From: an uncultured Burkholderiales bacterium
Lineage (GTDB): Bacteria > Pseudomonadota > Gammaproteobacteria > Burkholderiales > Burkholderiaceae_C
Direction: 5' to 3'
DNA length: 34,910 nt
Assembly: GCA_903832625.1 (NCBI GenBank)
Contig: CAILCI010000019.1
Coordinates: 1 to 34,910, forward strand
Positions 7,358 to 16,273 of this stretch are shown one piece after another. Under the pieces are notes generated by a model. That model was not told the origin of the DNA, ran no database searches, and saw only the letters and a program-made list of their open reading frames with translations. Position 1 is the first letter of the stretch. Every line of letters begins with the position of its first letter. Made by a program: the position numbers and the translations under genes.

Positions 7358-8869
7358 GTGATTGCTTCTTCTGTCAACGTCATTCATTCGGTGTGGTTGG
7401 ACCCCTTCAGTCCCATCAATGCTGAAGATCGCGCCCAGCTTGATGCCGCCGGTATCAGCGTGGAAACTGTCTCAACCCTAGGCGACCTCACACTGGCGCT
7501 GCGACGCACGCATTTGCTCATCATCCGATTGGGCGACAGTGCAGAGCTGCTGCAAGAGGTGCAGACCTTGATTGCGCAACTCGGATTCAACATTCCCGTG
7601 CTGTGTCGCGTAGACCGTCGCCGCATGGAAGTTGCTGTTGAGGCCATGCGCTTTGGTGCTTTGAATGTCTTACCTGCTGACGAGTGGACGCCCGCTGTCT
7701 GGAAAAAAGCAGTGCAAGGCCTGAACGCGCCAGAACTCAAAACAAAAAGCTATGTCTTTGTGGACCCCATCAGCCAGCACTTGTTGGCCTTGGCGCAACG
7801 CGTGGCACAAACCGAAGTCACAGCCTTGTTGGTTGGCCCCACCGGCGCGGGTAAAGAAGTGTTGGCTCGCGTGCTGCACGAAACCTCACCCCGAGCTCGC
7901 GGCCCCTTCGTGGCCTTGAACTGCGCGGCCATGCCCGAGCACTTGATTGAAGACATGTTGTTCGGTCACGAAAAAGGTGCGTTCACAGGCGCTTTGAAAG
8001 AACACAAAGGCTTGTTTGAACAAGCCCACGGCGGCACGATTTTCTTGGACGAAATTGGCGAAATGCCCATGCAATTGCAATCCAAGCTGTTGCGTGTGTT
8101 GCAAGAGAAAAAGCTCAATCGCTTGGGCAGCGAGCTCACCGTCGATTTGGATGTGCGCGTCATTGCTGCCACCAACAAAGACCTCAAACTGGCCATCGAA
8201 CAACGCGAATTCCGCGAAGATTTGTACTTCCGCATCAGCACTTTCCGCTTGCGCATCTCGCCCTTGAAAGACCGTCCCGGTGACATCTTGCCTTTGGCGG
8301 CGCAATCCTTGGCGCGTCATGTCAAAGACGGCGTGCCTTACAGCTTGACGCCCGAAGCTCAACGCCTGTTGGTGCAATACCCTTGGCCTGGCAATGTGCG
8401 CGAACTCGAAAACGTGGTGCAACGTGCCGTGGTGTTGTCCTCTGGCCGTGTTATCACACCTGCGCATTTGATGTTCGATGACGGTGTGCTGATGGACCAA
8501 GCCAGCTTCCCGCCTGTTGACGCTGCGGTGCGCGATGCATTGGCGCTGGCACAAGTCTCGCCAACATCATTGACCTCCAGTGCGGTTGCCAACGCTCAGC
8601 CTATCGAGCAGCCTGCTTTTGCAGGACAAGATTCAGCTTCGGCAATGCATTACCTGCCAGCTCACGCCATTCAAGCAGTGACCACCACCGAGCCCATTAA
8701 TCTTGAGCAGGCCGTTAAGGTCAGCGAACACCAAGTCATCATGGCCGCGATTCAAAGCACAGAAAGCCGCATCGAAGCCGCTGCCAAATTAGGAATTAGC
8801 CCACGCACATTGCGCTACAAAATCGCGCAGCTGCGTGAAATGGGTTTGATTGAAGGAGTCGCAGCATGA
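7358..8869 (+). CDS. Sigma-54-dependent flagellar activator (FlrC/FlbD/FleQ type)
   Basis: The protein has 503 residues if translation starts at GTG 7358, the first codon after the promoter with an upstream AGG at proper spacing. Residues 1-105 resemble a receiver fold but lack the acceptor Asp (the strand reads LLIIRLGD). The AAA+ domain has Walker A GPTGAGKE (about 160-167), the sigma-54 contact loop GAFTGA (about 207-212), Walker B TIFLDEIGEMP (about 227-237) and WPGNVRELEN. A Fis-type helix-turn-helix closes the protein (AAKLGISPRTLRYKI). It hydrolyses ATP to open sigma-54 promoters. Since its own promoter is of that class it is probably autoregulated or under a higher activator elsewhere. 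Its stop overlaps fliE by 4 bases. I cannot tell which named orthologue it is. Confidence 0.93.
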   Translation: MIASSVNVIHSVWLDPFSPINAEDRAQLDAAGISVETVSTLGDLTLALRRTHLLIIRLGDSAELLQEVQTLIAQLGFNIPVLCRVDRRRMEVAVEAMRFGALNVLPADEWTPAVWKKAVQGLNAPELKTKSYVFVDPISQHLLALAQRVAQTEVTALLVGPTGAGKEVLARVLHETSPRARGPFVALNCAAMPEHLIEDMLFGHEKGAFTGALKEHKGLFEQAHGGTIFLDEIGEMPMQLQSKLLRVLQEKKLNRLGSELTVDLDVRVIAATNKDLKLAIEQREFREDLYFRISTFRLRISPLKDRPGDILPLAAQSLARHVKDGVPYSLTPEAQRLLVQYPWPGNVRELENVVQRAVVLSSGRVITPAHLMFDDGVLMDQASFPPVDAAVRDALALAQVSPTSLTSSAVANAQPIEQPAFAGQDSASAMHYLPAHAIQAVTTTEPINLEQAVKVSEHQVIMAAIQSTESRIEAAAKLGISPRTLRYKIAQLREMGLIEGVAA

Positions 8870-9228
8870 TTGATCGCATCTCTCAAAGTAACATCCAGTC
8901 GATGCTGGAGACGCTGCGTGCTTATCAAACGCAGGCTACTGGAACGGTTGCTGATGGCAACCCAGTCTCCAGCAATAGCAATGTGGCCAGCAACAGCAAA
9001 GTTGGTCAACCTACTTTTTTTGAATCAGTCAAAAGTGCTTTAGATCGCGTCAACGATGCTGACGTGAAGTCTGATGCCATGTCTGAGGCTTATGACCGTG
9101 GCGAAGACGTCCCTTTGACCGACGTGGTGCTGAGTATGCAAAAAGCATCGCTCTCATTTGAAGCCACCCTGCAAGTACGCAACAAAGTCATGAAAGCGTA
9201 CGAAGACATCATGAACATGCCGGTTTGA
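8866..9228 (+). CDS. fliE: Flagellar hook-basal body protein FliE
   Basis: The protein has 120 residues and starts in an ATGA overlap with the activator stop. GGAG lies just upstream. The C-terminal half is characteristic of FliE: PLTDVVLSMQKASLSFEAT followed by RNKVMKAYEDIMNMPV. FliE joins the MS ring to the proximal rod and is one of the first substrates of the flagellar export gate. The N-terminal 45 residues are Ser/Asn-rich linker, a little longer than in enteric FliE (about 104 residues). fliF follows after 19 bases, in the conventional order. Confidence 0.95.
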   Translation: MIDRISQSNIQSMLETLRAYQTQATGTVADGNPVSSNSNVASNSKVGQPTFFESVKSALDRVNDADVKSDAMSEAYDRGEDVPLTDVVLSMQKASLSFEATLQVRNKVMKAYEDIMNMPV

Positions 9229-9247
9229 TCTGGTCTGAAAGAATCAC

Positions 9248-11359
9248 ATGGCAACAGATACTCTCAACATGCCCGTCGCTGGATTACCAGCCACAACATC
9301 CGATGGTTCAGCATCCAACGCCACTGGCGGCGGGCTGACCGCGAGCTCAAACTCGCGTATTCCATCTTGGCTGAATCAGTCCGAAGGCCCCGCTGCCGTG
9401 GTGCTGGACATCTTGCGCCAACCCAGTGTGCGCAAGGCACTGCCATTTGTGGTGATCTTCATGCTGTTGGTTTCGGTGGCGGTGTTTTTCACCTCGATGA
9501 AGCCCACGCCTTATCGTCCTTTGGTGATGATGCTCAATGACGCGGACAAGCAGCAAGCGCTAGAAGCTTTGCGCACTGCAGAGTTCAAGCCCGAGGTCGA
9601 CGAAGCCACAGGCCAGTTGTCAGTACCTACAGCACGCTTTCAGGAAGCCCGCATGTTGTTGGCATCCAAAGGCATTCCACACACCGATGTGTCTGGCATG
9701 GACAACCTCAAAGACATGCCCGCCATGACCACCAGCCAGTTCATGGAGCAAGTGCGCTACAACAACGCCATGGAACAAGAGCTGGCGCGCAGCATCACAC
9801 AAATTGGCGGCATCAAATCAGCCCGTGTGCATTTGGCGGCGCCTAAGCAAAGTGTGTTTGTGCGCGACCGTGCGCCCACCAAAGCCTCGGTCATCATCAC
9901 CCGTATGCCTGGGCGTACTGTGTCCTCCGCCAACGTGCAAGCCATCATCCAATTGGTCGCTTCTAGTGTGCCCTATTTGGCGCCCGAAAACGTGTCGGTT
10001 GTGGACAACTTTGGCAGCTTGATGAACGACATGCTGACCGAGCAGCCTTTGGGGTTGACCTCTGCGCAGCTGACGCAAAAACAGCAAATGGAAGATTTGT
10101 ATCGCACCCGTCTGATTCAGTTGCTCGCACCCATCGTGGGCGAGGCCAACGTGACCGCGCAGGTGAGTATGTCGTTGGATTTCACGCAAACCGAAACCAC
10201 CACCGAAGACTTTGATTCGCAAGACAAGGGTCCCAAAACCCGCTCCGAACTCTTTGTTGAAGACCGCAGCACCTTGCGCGACGCGATTGGTATTCCGGGC
10301 GCCTTGTCAAACACGCCGCCTGCTCCTACCAACCCTCAAGCCACGACGCAAACCAATGCTGACCCGCTCAAAGGTGTGAGCGAAAAAGGCGTGCAAGTCA
10401 CCGCCCGTAGTACCAAAAACTACGAACTTGACCGTGCTGTGCGACACACCAAAAACGCCATGGGCGTGATCACCAAAATTGGTGTGGGTGTGTTGCTCAA
10501 CGAACGTCCCATTCCTGCCGGCATGAAAGTTGAAAAACCAGCCGATGGCGCAGCACCTGCCACCTCTATTCCTTACTCACCCGAAGAGTTGGAGCGTTTG
10601 AATCAACTCGTCAAAGGCGCCGTGGGCTTTAACGAAAATCGTGGCGACGTGGTGACTGTGGTTTCGACCAAGTTTGAACCACAAATCGATCCCAACGCAG
10701 TGCCCTGGTACTTGGATGAAAACTACCAAGTCATGGTCAATGCAGCTGTGATCGCGCTGGTCTTCTTGTTGCTGATGGTGTTTGTGGTTCGTCCGATGGT
10801 GCGTCGTTTGACCAGTCCTGAGATTGATCCAGCTGCCTTGGCCGCCGCTGCCGCCGAAGCCGCAGAACGAGAGGCTAAACTTGCCATCGAGGTGGCGACG
10901 GCTGAATCGGTAGCGGCGCAACATGCGGCCAAAGAAGCCCGCGAAGCACATGAAAACGAAATGGCTCGTTTGAGCGAAGAAGCCACACGATCAGCTGCGA
11001 TGGCTGCCCGAATTGCGGAAGCCGCGCGTCAAGCTGTGGCCGAAAAAGCAGCTGCCGAACAATTGGCTCGTGAAGAGCAAGAACGCGCCTTGGCCGAAGC
11101 CAGAGCCAAAGCAGAGACCGCTGCATTGGCCGCGGCCTTGGAAGAAGGCTCAGGCGAAGAAATCGAAATTCAAGAGGGCGAAACCCTCGAAGAAGTCAAG
11201 GCACGCATGGCGAGCTTGAAGCCCAAGAAACAATCGATCTCTGCGGACTTGCTCAACACAGCAAATTCGTATGATGACAAAGTTGCCTTGATCCGTATGA
11301 TCGTCTCTGAGGACTCCAGCCGCGTGGCAGGTGTGCTCAAAGGTTTGATCCAAGGCTAA
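9248..11359 (+). CDS. fliF: MS-ring protein FliF with extended cytoplasmic region
   Basis: The protein has 703 residues, about 130-150 longer than usual. It has TM1 near residues 63-83 and periplasmic ring-building domains with typical text (MTTSQFMEQVRYNNAMEQEL, then RVHLAAPKQSVFVRD). TM2 lies near 497-518 and ends VVRPMVRRL. The extra length lies after TM2: about 530-650 is an Ala/Glu/Arg-rich predicted coiled coil. The final 45 residues (start EIEIQEGETLEEVKARM, then NSYDDKVALIRMIVSED) form the tail that by family knowledge docks FliG. That tail is closely repeated in the separate protein at 13830-14507. FliF forms the inner-membrane base of the motor. Confidence 0.97.
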   Translation: MATDTLNMPVAGLPATTSDGSASNATGGGLTASSNSRIPSWLNQSEGPAAVVLDILRQPSVRKALPFVVIFMLLVSVAVFFTSMKPTPYRPLVMMLNDADKQQALEALRTAEFKPEVDEATGQLSVPTARFQEARMLLASKGIPHTDVSGMDNLKDMPAMTTSQFMEQVRYNNAMEQELARSITQIGGIKSARVHLAAPKQSVFVRDRAPTKASVIITRMPGRTVSSANVQAIIQLVASSVPYLAPENVSVVDNFGSLMNDMLTEQPLGLTSAQLTQKQQMEDLYRTRLIQLLAPIVGEANVTAQVSMSLDFTQTETTTEDFDSQDKGPKTRSELFVEDRSTLRDAIGIPGALSNTPPAPTNPQATTQTNADPLKGVSEKGVQVTARSTKNYELDRAVRHTKNAMGVITKIGVGVLLNERPIPAGMKVEKPADGAAPATSIPYSPEELERLNQLVKGAVGFNENRGDVVTVVSTKFEPQIDPNAVPWYLDENYQVMVNAAVIALVFLLLMVFVVRPMVRRLTSPEIDPAALAAAAAEAAEREAKLAIEVATAESVAAQHAAKEAREAHENEMARLSEEATRSAAMAARIAEAARQAVAEKAAAEQLAREEQERALAEARAKAETAALAAALEEGSGEEIEIQEGETLEEVKARMASLKPKKQSISADLLNTANSYDDKVALIRMIVSEDSSRVAGVLKGLIQG

Positions 11360-11391
11360 AGCGCTTGAAGTGAAAGAACAAGGAAACGACC

Positions 11392-12429
11392 ATGGCAGAC
11401 AATGACGGCTTGTTGATGACCGACGCCTTGCGCGCCGAGCTCGGCAACATCACCAGTACACAACGTGCGGCGGTGTTGATGTTGCTCTTGGGCGAAGACC
11501 AGGCGGCTGAGATCATCAAATTTTTGAACCCAAAAGAAGTTCAAGCACTGGGTCACGCCATGGTGCAGGTGGCAGATTTTTCACAAGACGCAGTCAACGT
11601 GGTGTTGGATGAGTTTGTGGAGCACTTGAAAAAGCAATCCACCTTGAGCATGGGCAATACCGACTATGTCGAAAAAGTCATGCGCCGCGCTCTCGGAGAC
11701 GACAAAGCCGCTTCTGTGCTGGGTCACATCATGCCCGGACAAGGCACCAAGGGTTTGGACATTTTGAGCTGGATGGATGCCCGCGGTATTGCGGACATGA
11801 TCAAGTCAGAACATCCGCAAGTGGTTGCCATTATTTTGTCATTGCTCGAAGGCGAAGTGGCTGCTGAAGTATTGATTTACTTGCCCAGCGAAATTCGCGC
11901 TGAAGTTATTCAACGCGTGGCCAGTCTCGATACGGTGCAGCCTTCTGCAATGGCGGAGTTAGAGGCCATCATGAAGCAACAATTCTCCAAGAGTGCTTCG
12001 GCGCAATCGTCGAGTTTTGGTGGCATCAAGGCTGCGGCCAAGATCATGAACTTGACCAAGACCGAGCTGGAGAACAGCATCATGGGCGGCTTAAACGAGC
12101 TCGATCCCGATTTGATGCTCAAGATTCAAGACAATATGTTCACCTTCGAGAATTTGATCAGCGTGGACAACAAAGGCATTCAAGTGCTCATGCGCGCTGT
12201 CGAACCCGATATGTTGATGATCGCCCTCAAAGGTGCCAGCGATGGTTGCCAAGCGCGCTTTTTTGATAACATGTCTGAGCGTGCCCGAGGCATGTTCCGC
12301 GACGACATGGAAGCCAAAGGCCCGCAGCGTATGTCCGATGTGGAAAACGCACAAAAGCAAATCATGCGTATGGCACGCAAGCTTTCCGACTCTGGCGAGC
12401 TGATGTTGGGGGGCGCAGACTTTGTATAA
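11392..12429 (+). CDS. fliG: Flagellar motor switch protein FliG
   Basis: The protein has 345 residues, normal for FliG, starting at ATG 11392 with AGGAAA 8 bases upstream. The N-terminal domain (RAAVLMLLLGEDQAAEIIKF) is the FliF-binding part. The EHPQ motif of the middle domain is present (IKSEHPQVVAIILSLL). The C-terminal armadillo domain contains the charged helix that meets the stator (FFDNMSERARGMFRDDMEA). FliG forms the upper C-ring on the cytoplasmic face of the MS ring and transmits torque. FliM and FliN, its C-ring partners, are not encoded in this window. fliH overlaps its last codons. Confidence 0.97.
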   Translation: MADNDGLLMTDALRAELGNITSTQRAAVLMLLLGEDQAAEIIKFLNPKEVQALGHAMVQVADFSQDAVNVVLDEFVEHLKKQSTLSMGNTDYVEKVMRRALGDDKAASVLGHIMPGQGTKGLDILSWMDARGIADMIKSEHPQVVAIILSLLEGEVAAEVLIYLPSEIRAEVIQRVASLDTVQPSAMAELEAIMKQQFSKSASAQSSSFGGIKAAAKIMNLTKTELENSIMGGLNELDPDLMLKIQDNMFTFENLISVDNKGIQVLMRAVEPDMLMIALKGASDGCQARFFDNMSERARGMFRDDMEAKGPQRMSDVENAQKQIMRMARKLSDSGELMLGGADFV

Positions 12430-13849
12430 CCAACCGCGTCCCTTGCGGCCACAAAAGCCGTGGCAAGCAGCGACTCATCTCATGCCTTTGGGAGAGAGGC
12501 GCAGTTTCGCCTCTGCCTCTTGGGCGCAAGATGAAAGTCCAGACGACGGATTTGAGTCAACAGACGTACAAGGTTCAGCCAGAGATTTTGCGCCAACACG
12601 CATCGAACCCATGATGCACCCTTTGCCCAAGCACATCTTGACTGCGCTGGCATTGCTGGACGAAGCACAACACAAACATGAGCAAGCCACGCAGTTTGGC
12701 GTGTCTGATCACGAGGCAACACCTGAGTCGGACGATCCGCCATTGCCCTTTGTGCCTATGGTCTATCAAGCGGTGGACTGGAGTGGTAAACCTATTGTTG
12801 TGCAAGCGCCTGAAATTGCAGATGCACAAGTGGATGCACCCGCGCCAACACCCGAACACGAAAACCCAGAATTGAATGTGCAATTGGCGCAGGTTGAAGC
12901 TGATGCGGCTCAGGACAGCCCTGAGCCTTGGGCCGACACACCAGAGCACGAGCAAGATCTTGAGATTTTTGCCGCCGACGCTTTTGAAGCACCTGAAGAG
13001 ACCGTACCTAACCCTTGCTTGGCAGATGAGTCGCCCGAAGAACACACAGCATTGGCCGAGAGTGAACTCAATGACCAAGATCAGACTGCGCCCAGCGAGC
13101 TGGCCACCGATGTGCAAGAACTGGAACAAAACCTAAGCACAGAACAAGAGCCCGAGCAACAAGCCCAACACGAAGCACAGCAGCAGGCAGATCCCGAAAC
13201 CGAACAGCCAGCTGAGCCAGCTATTGAGCAACCCTCAGAGCAAGAGGCCGCATTGCCTCCAGGTGTTCAAGAGGATGAAGTCCTACAACGCGAACAAGAG
13301 CATTACCTCAAAGGTTTAGAAGAAGGCGAGCGCAGAGCGCGCGCGGCCATGCAAGAAGAAATCACAGCCAAAAGCGCATTGCTTGACGAAGCCACCGCTC
13401 AGCTGGAAGCATTGCTCAACGACTCGAGCAAACTGTTCGAGCCCATCAAACGTTTGAGCATGCATTTGGCCGAGCAAATTGTTTTGGGTGAACTCAATAC
13501 GCCTACGGCATGGATTGAACGCATGGTGCAGCGTTGTTTGGACGAGGTGCATATTCCTGCGCAAGGCTTGGTCGTTGTAGAAATGAATGCACGCGACAAA
13601 CAGCACTTGGAAGCTGAAGACAGCAAGTTACTCAAGAGCGTGCGCCTTGAAGTTAGCGATGACATTGAGCCGGGCAGCGTGCGCGTCTTGGTCAATGGCA
13701 TGGTCATTGAAGAATTTTTGAGCCACCGCCTTTTGGGCTTGGTGCGCTCGTTGTCGATTGATGAGTCGGCGTGGCGCGAACAGTCCACTCTGACAAATAC
13801 CGAAGAATCTTTGCAAGAAATGGAGCGCGATGATGATCATCATTCCTGA
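12422..13849 (+). CDS. fliH: Flagellar export regulator FliH, with long acidic N-terminus
   Basis: With the TTG start at 12422 (overlapping fliG, with a G-run about 8 bases upstream) the protein has 475 residues, about twice the usual FliH. An in-frame ATG at 12482 is the alternative. Residues 1 to about 280 are low-complexity, rich in Glu, Gln, Pro and Asp (EQEPEQQAQHEAQQQ), and probably disordered. The conserved FliH part begins around 285: a coiled coil (LKGLEEGERRARAAMQEE), then FEPIKRLSMHLAEQIV and IEPGSVRVLVNG, typical of the FliH/SctL C-domain that binds FliI. FliH tethers and restrains the FliI ATPase at the export gate. The 3' end overlaps the next gene by 20 bases. Confidence 0.9.
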   Translation: MYNQPRPLRPQKPWQAATHLMPLGERRSFASASWAQDESPDDGFESTDVQGSARDFAPTRIEPMMHPLPKHILTALALLDEAQHKHEQATQFGVSDHEATPESDDPPLPFVPMVYQAVDWSGKPIVVQAPEIADAQVDAPAPTPEHENPELNVQLAQVEADAAQDSPEPWADTPEHEQDLEIFAADAFEAPEETVPNPCLADESPEEHTALAESELNDQDQTAPSELATDVQELEQNLSTEQEPEQQAQHEAQQQADPETEQPAEPAIEQPSEQEAALPPGVQEDEVLQREQEHYLKGLEEGERRARAAMQEEITAKSALLDEATAQLEALLNDSSKLFEPIKRLSMHLAEQIVLGELNTPTAWIERMVQRCLDEVHIPAQGLVVVEMNARDKQHLEAEDSKLLKSVRLEVSDDIEPGSVRVLVNGMVIEEFLSHRLLGLVRSLSIDESAWREQSTLTNTEESLQEMERDDDHHS

Positions 13850-14507
13850 AGTCATCAACACCATTTTGATGGGGCTGATTTTTATGGTGATTGTGATCAC
13901 CATCGTGCGGCCCTTGATGCTCAATTTGGTGCCGCTCTATACCGGCCCCCATCCGCAAGACGCCATTATCGATGAAATAGAGATGGAAGTCGCGCGCCTA
14001 GCCGAGCTAAACACAAAACGCAATGGCAACTTGATCGAGTTCCATCGTCAACTGCTGATTGCCCCGCCGCGCCCCAGTCGTCCTGTGGTGCAAGAGCCAG
14101 AAGAAGACGAAGACCTTGACTTATTCGGCTTGCGGGCTGAACTTGATGCGGCCAAAGCCAAAGCAGAACAAGAGCGCTTGGAAGCCGAGGAAAAAGCACG
14201 TGCCGAAGAAGAGCTCAAAGCTCAAGAAGCCGCTGCCGCTGCCGAGGAAGCCGCCAACCTCGCAGCCATTGCTGCTGACAGCGATGTACCGCTCGATGAG
14301 ATTGAAATCCGTGACGGCGAGTCTTTGGCCGAAATCAAAGAGCGCATGAAGCGCGAACAACAAAACGCCAAAAAACCCACCATTCCGCCCGAGTTGCTCA
14401 ACAATGCCAAGAGCTACGAAGACAAAGTCGGTGTGGTGCGCATGGTGGTGCAACAAGATCAAAACCGCGTGGCTGCTGTCATTCGCGGCATGATCAAAAC
14501 CAAATAA
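13830..14507 (+). CDS. FliF-derived mini-protein: TM2 + coiled coil + FliG-binding tail
   Basis: The protein has 225 residues; the start is ATG 13830 or 13833 with GGAG at 13822, inside the end of fliH. Residues about 8-30 are one membrane helix ending IVRPLMLNL, like TM2 of FliF (VVRPMVRRL). Residues 100-160 are an Ala/Glu/Lys coiled coil like FliF's extension. The last 60 residues match FliF's tail: EIEIRDGESLAEIKERM against EIEIQEGETLEEVKARM, and KSYEDKVGVVRMVVQQD against NSYDDKVALIRMIVSED. The periplasmic ring domains and TM1 are absent. By position and content it should sit in the inner membrane and offer a second docking tail to FliG. I know no named family; it looks like a partial duplication of fliF that has been kept intact. 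Confidence 0.88.
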   Translation: MMIIIPEVINTILMGLIFMVIVITIVRPLMLNLVPLYTGPHPQDAIIDEIEMEVARLAELNTKRNGNLIEFHRQLLIAPPRPSRPVVQEPEEDEDLDLFGLRAELDAAKAKAEQERLEAEEKARAEEELKAQEAAAAAEEAANLAAIAADSDVPLDEIEIRDGESLAEIKERMKREQQNAKKPTIPPELLNNAKSYEDKVGVVRMVVQQDQNRVAAVIRGMIKTK

Positions 14508-14516
14508 CCCCCGTCT

Positions 14517-15836
14517 ATGCTTGATCTTGCCCAAGAAGTCGAACGCAGCATGGCCAAGCTGCGTGTGCCTGCGCCATTGCGCAGCGGCACTTTGGTGCGC
14601 TTGGTGGGGTTGACCTTAGAGACACGCGGCATCATGGCACCCTTGGGCGCTTGCTGCGAAGTGTTGGGTCAAGACGGCCACCGCGTCGAGGCCGAGGTGG
14701 TGGGCTTTAACGACAAAACTCTCTACCTCATGCCTTTTAGCGATCCAGTGGGCGTGGGGCCTGGCGACACGGTGCGTGTCATCACCAATTCAGCACAAAT
14801 TCAAGTGGGTGATGCCTTGTTGGGGCGCGTCATCGATGGTCGTGGTCAACCCTTGGACGGCAAGCCCATGCCCGATTTGCCCGACCAGGTCAACTTGCTA
14901 GGCCACGCGCTGAACCCCATGGAGCGCGGCCCGATTGATTCGGTGCTCGACGTGGGCGTGAAAGCCATCAACAGTTGTTTGACCATTGGTCGAGGTCAGC
15001 GCATTGGTTTGATTGCCGGATCAGGCGTGGGCAAGAGCGTGCTCTTGGGCATGCTCACGCGCTTCACCCAAGCTGACGTGGTGGTGATTGGTTTGATTGG
15101 CGAGCGTGGCCGCGAGGTGCAGGCTTTTATTTCAGAATCACTGGGTGCAGAGGGATTGGCCAAGTCGGTGGTCATCGCTGCACCCGCCAACGTCTCGCCT
15201 GTGCTGCGGCTGAAGGCCACCCACATGACGCATGTCATTGCTGAGTATTTCCGCGATCAAGGCAAAAACGTGTTGATGTTGTGCGACAGCCTGACCCGCG
15301 TGGCACATGCTCAGCGAGAAATTGGCTTGGCCATTGGCGAGCCGCCGACTGCCAAAGGTTATCCACCTTCGGTGTTTGCGTTGTTGCCCAACTTGATTGA
15401 GCGCGGCGGTGTAGGGCGACATGGCTTTGGTGCCATCACCTCCATCTACACCGTGCTGGCCGAAGGCGATGACGCCTCAGACCCCATTGTGGACATCGCC
15501 CGTGCTTCCTTAGATGGTCAGGTCATGCTGTCGCGTCGACTGGCTGATCAAGCGCATTACCCCGCGATTGACCTGAATGGTTCTATTTCACGCGTCATGC
15601 AAAACTTGGTCAACCCCGATGAGCTGCGCTTGGCCAACAAATTTCGCAGGCTCTGGTCGGTGTATGAACAAAATGCCGACTTGGTGCAGGTGGGCGCTTA
15701 CGAAAAGGGAAGCAACCCCGAGTTGGACGAAGCCATTCGTTTGCGCGAACCCATGGTCAACTTTTTGCGCCAAGACATGCATTTGGCTGAAACTTACAAA
15801 CTCAGCCGCATGCAGTTGAATCACATGCTGACATGA
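14517..15836 (+). CDS. fliI: Flagellum-specific ATPase FliI
   Basis: The protein has 439 residues, the usual size. Walker A is GLIAGSGVGKSVLLGM (about 163-178) and the Walker B region is VLMLCDSLTRVAHAQREIG, followed by GEPPTAKGYPPSVFALLP, the signature of type III secretion ATPases. It resembles the F1-ATPase beta subunit, forms a hexamer at the base of the export gate and, with FliH and FliJ, promotes unfolding and delivery of substrates. It starts 9 bases after the FliF-like gene with only a weak ribosome site, and overlaps fliJ by 4 bases (ATGA). Confidence 0.97.
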   Translation: MLDLAQEVERSMAKLRVPAPLRSGTLVRLVGLTLETRGIMAPLGACCEVLGQDGHRVEAEVVGFNDKTLYLMPFSDPVGVGPGDTVRVITNSAQIQVGDALLGRVIDGRGQPLDGKPMPDLPDQVNLLGHALNPMERGPIDSVLDVGVKAINSCLTIGRGQRIGLIAGSGVGKSVLLGMLTRFTQADVVVIGLIGERGREVQAFISESLGAEGLAKSVVIAAPANVSPVLRLKATHMTHVIAEYFRDQGKNVLMLCDSLTRVAHAQREIGLAIGEPPTAKGYPPSVFALLPNLIERGGVGRHGFGAITSIYTVLAEGDDASDPIVDIARASLDGQVMLSRRLADQAHYPAIDLNGSISRVMQNLVNPDELRLANKFRRLWSVYEQNADLVQVGAYEKGSNPELDEAIRLREPMVNFLRQDMHLAETYKLSRMQLNHMLT

Positions 15837-16273
15837 AGCCGCGCAACGTCTGGCCTTTGCTGGCAAAAAAAGCCAAAGAAAAAAGCGATGTAGCGCAAGC
15901 ATCGTTGGTCAAAGCACGCGAGAAGGTACAACAATTAAATGCCAGCCGCGATCGAATGCAAACGCTCTATCAAGACTATCTTGAAAAATCCAAAGAGGCG
16001 GAAAAAAAATCGCACAGCATGGCGCAAACTATGAATTTCCGCGCCTTCATGCAGCAAATTCAAATGTTGATTCAGCGCGTGGAGATGGATATCCAGACTG
16101 CGCAAGGGCAGGTGGAAAACTGCAAGCTTGCTTTGCAAGAGGCTGAGCTCAAGCGGGTCAAAATGGATTCTTTGGTCGAGCAAGATTTGGCTGCCGTGCG
16201 TAAATTTCAACGCAAACGTGAACAACGTGAAATGGACGCAGCAGGCATCACGCTCTACAACCTCAAGGCCTGA
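15833..16273 (+). CDS. fliJ: Flagellar export chaperone/stalk FliJ
   Basis: The protein has 146 residues, nearly all predicted antiparallel coiled coil (ASLVKAREKVQQLNAS, then ELKRVKMDSLVEQDLAAVRK). Size, composition and position directly after fliI identify it, although the sequence itself is poorly conserved in this family. FliJ inserts into the FliI hexamer like the gamma stalk of F1 and contacts the FlhA gate. It is the last gene of the first basal-body operon: the stop at 16271-16273 directly abuts the stop of a minus-strand gene, so fliK, L, M and N do not follow. Confidence 0.9.
   Translation: MKPRNVWPLLAKKAKEKSDVAQASLVKAREKVQQLNASRDRMQTLYQDYLEKSKEAEKKSHSMAQTMNFRAFMQQIQMLIQRVEMDIQTAQGQVENCKLALQEAELKRVKMDSLVEQDLAAVRKFQRKREQREMDAAGITLYNLKA

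Noticed and set aside
8547-8562. TGGCACAAGTCTCGCC inside the activator gene, GG-N10-GC spacing, 300 bases before fliE
   Set aside because: The -24 block is good but the -12 block lacks TTGC and the site lies in coding sequence; fliE is already served by the promoter at 7308.
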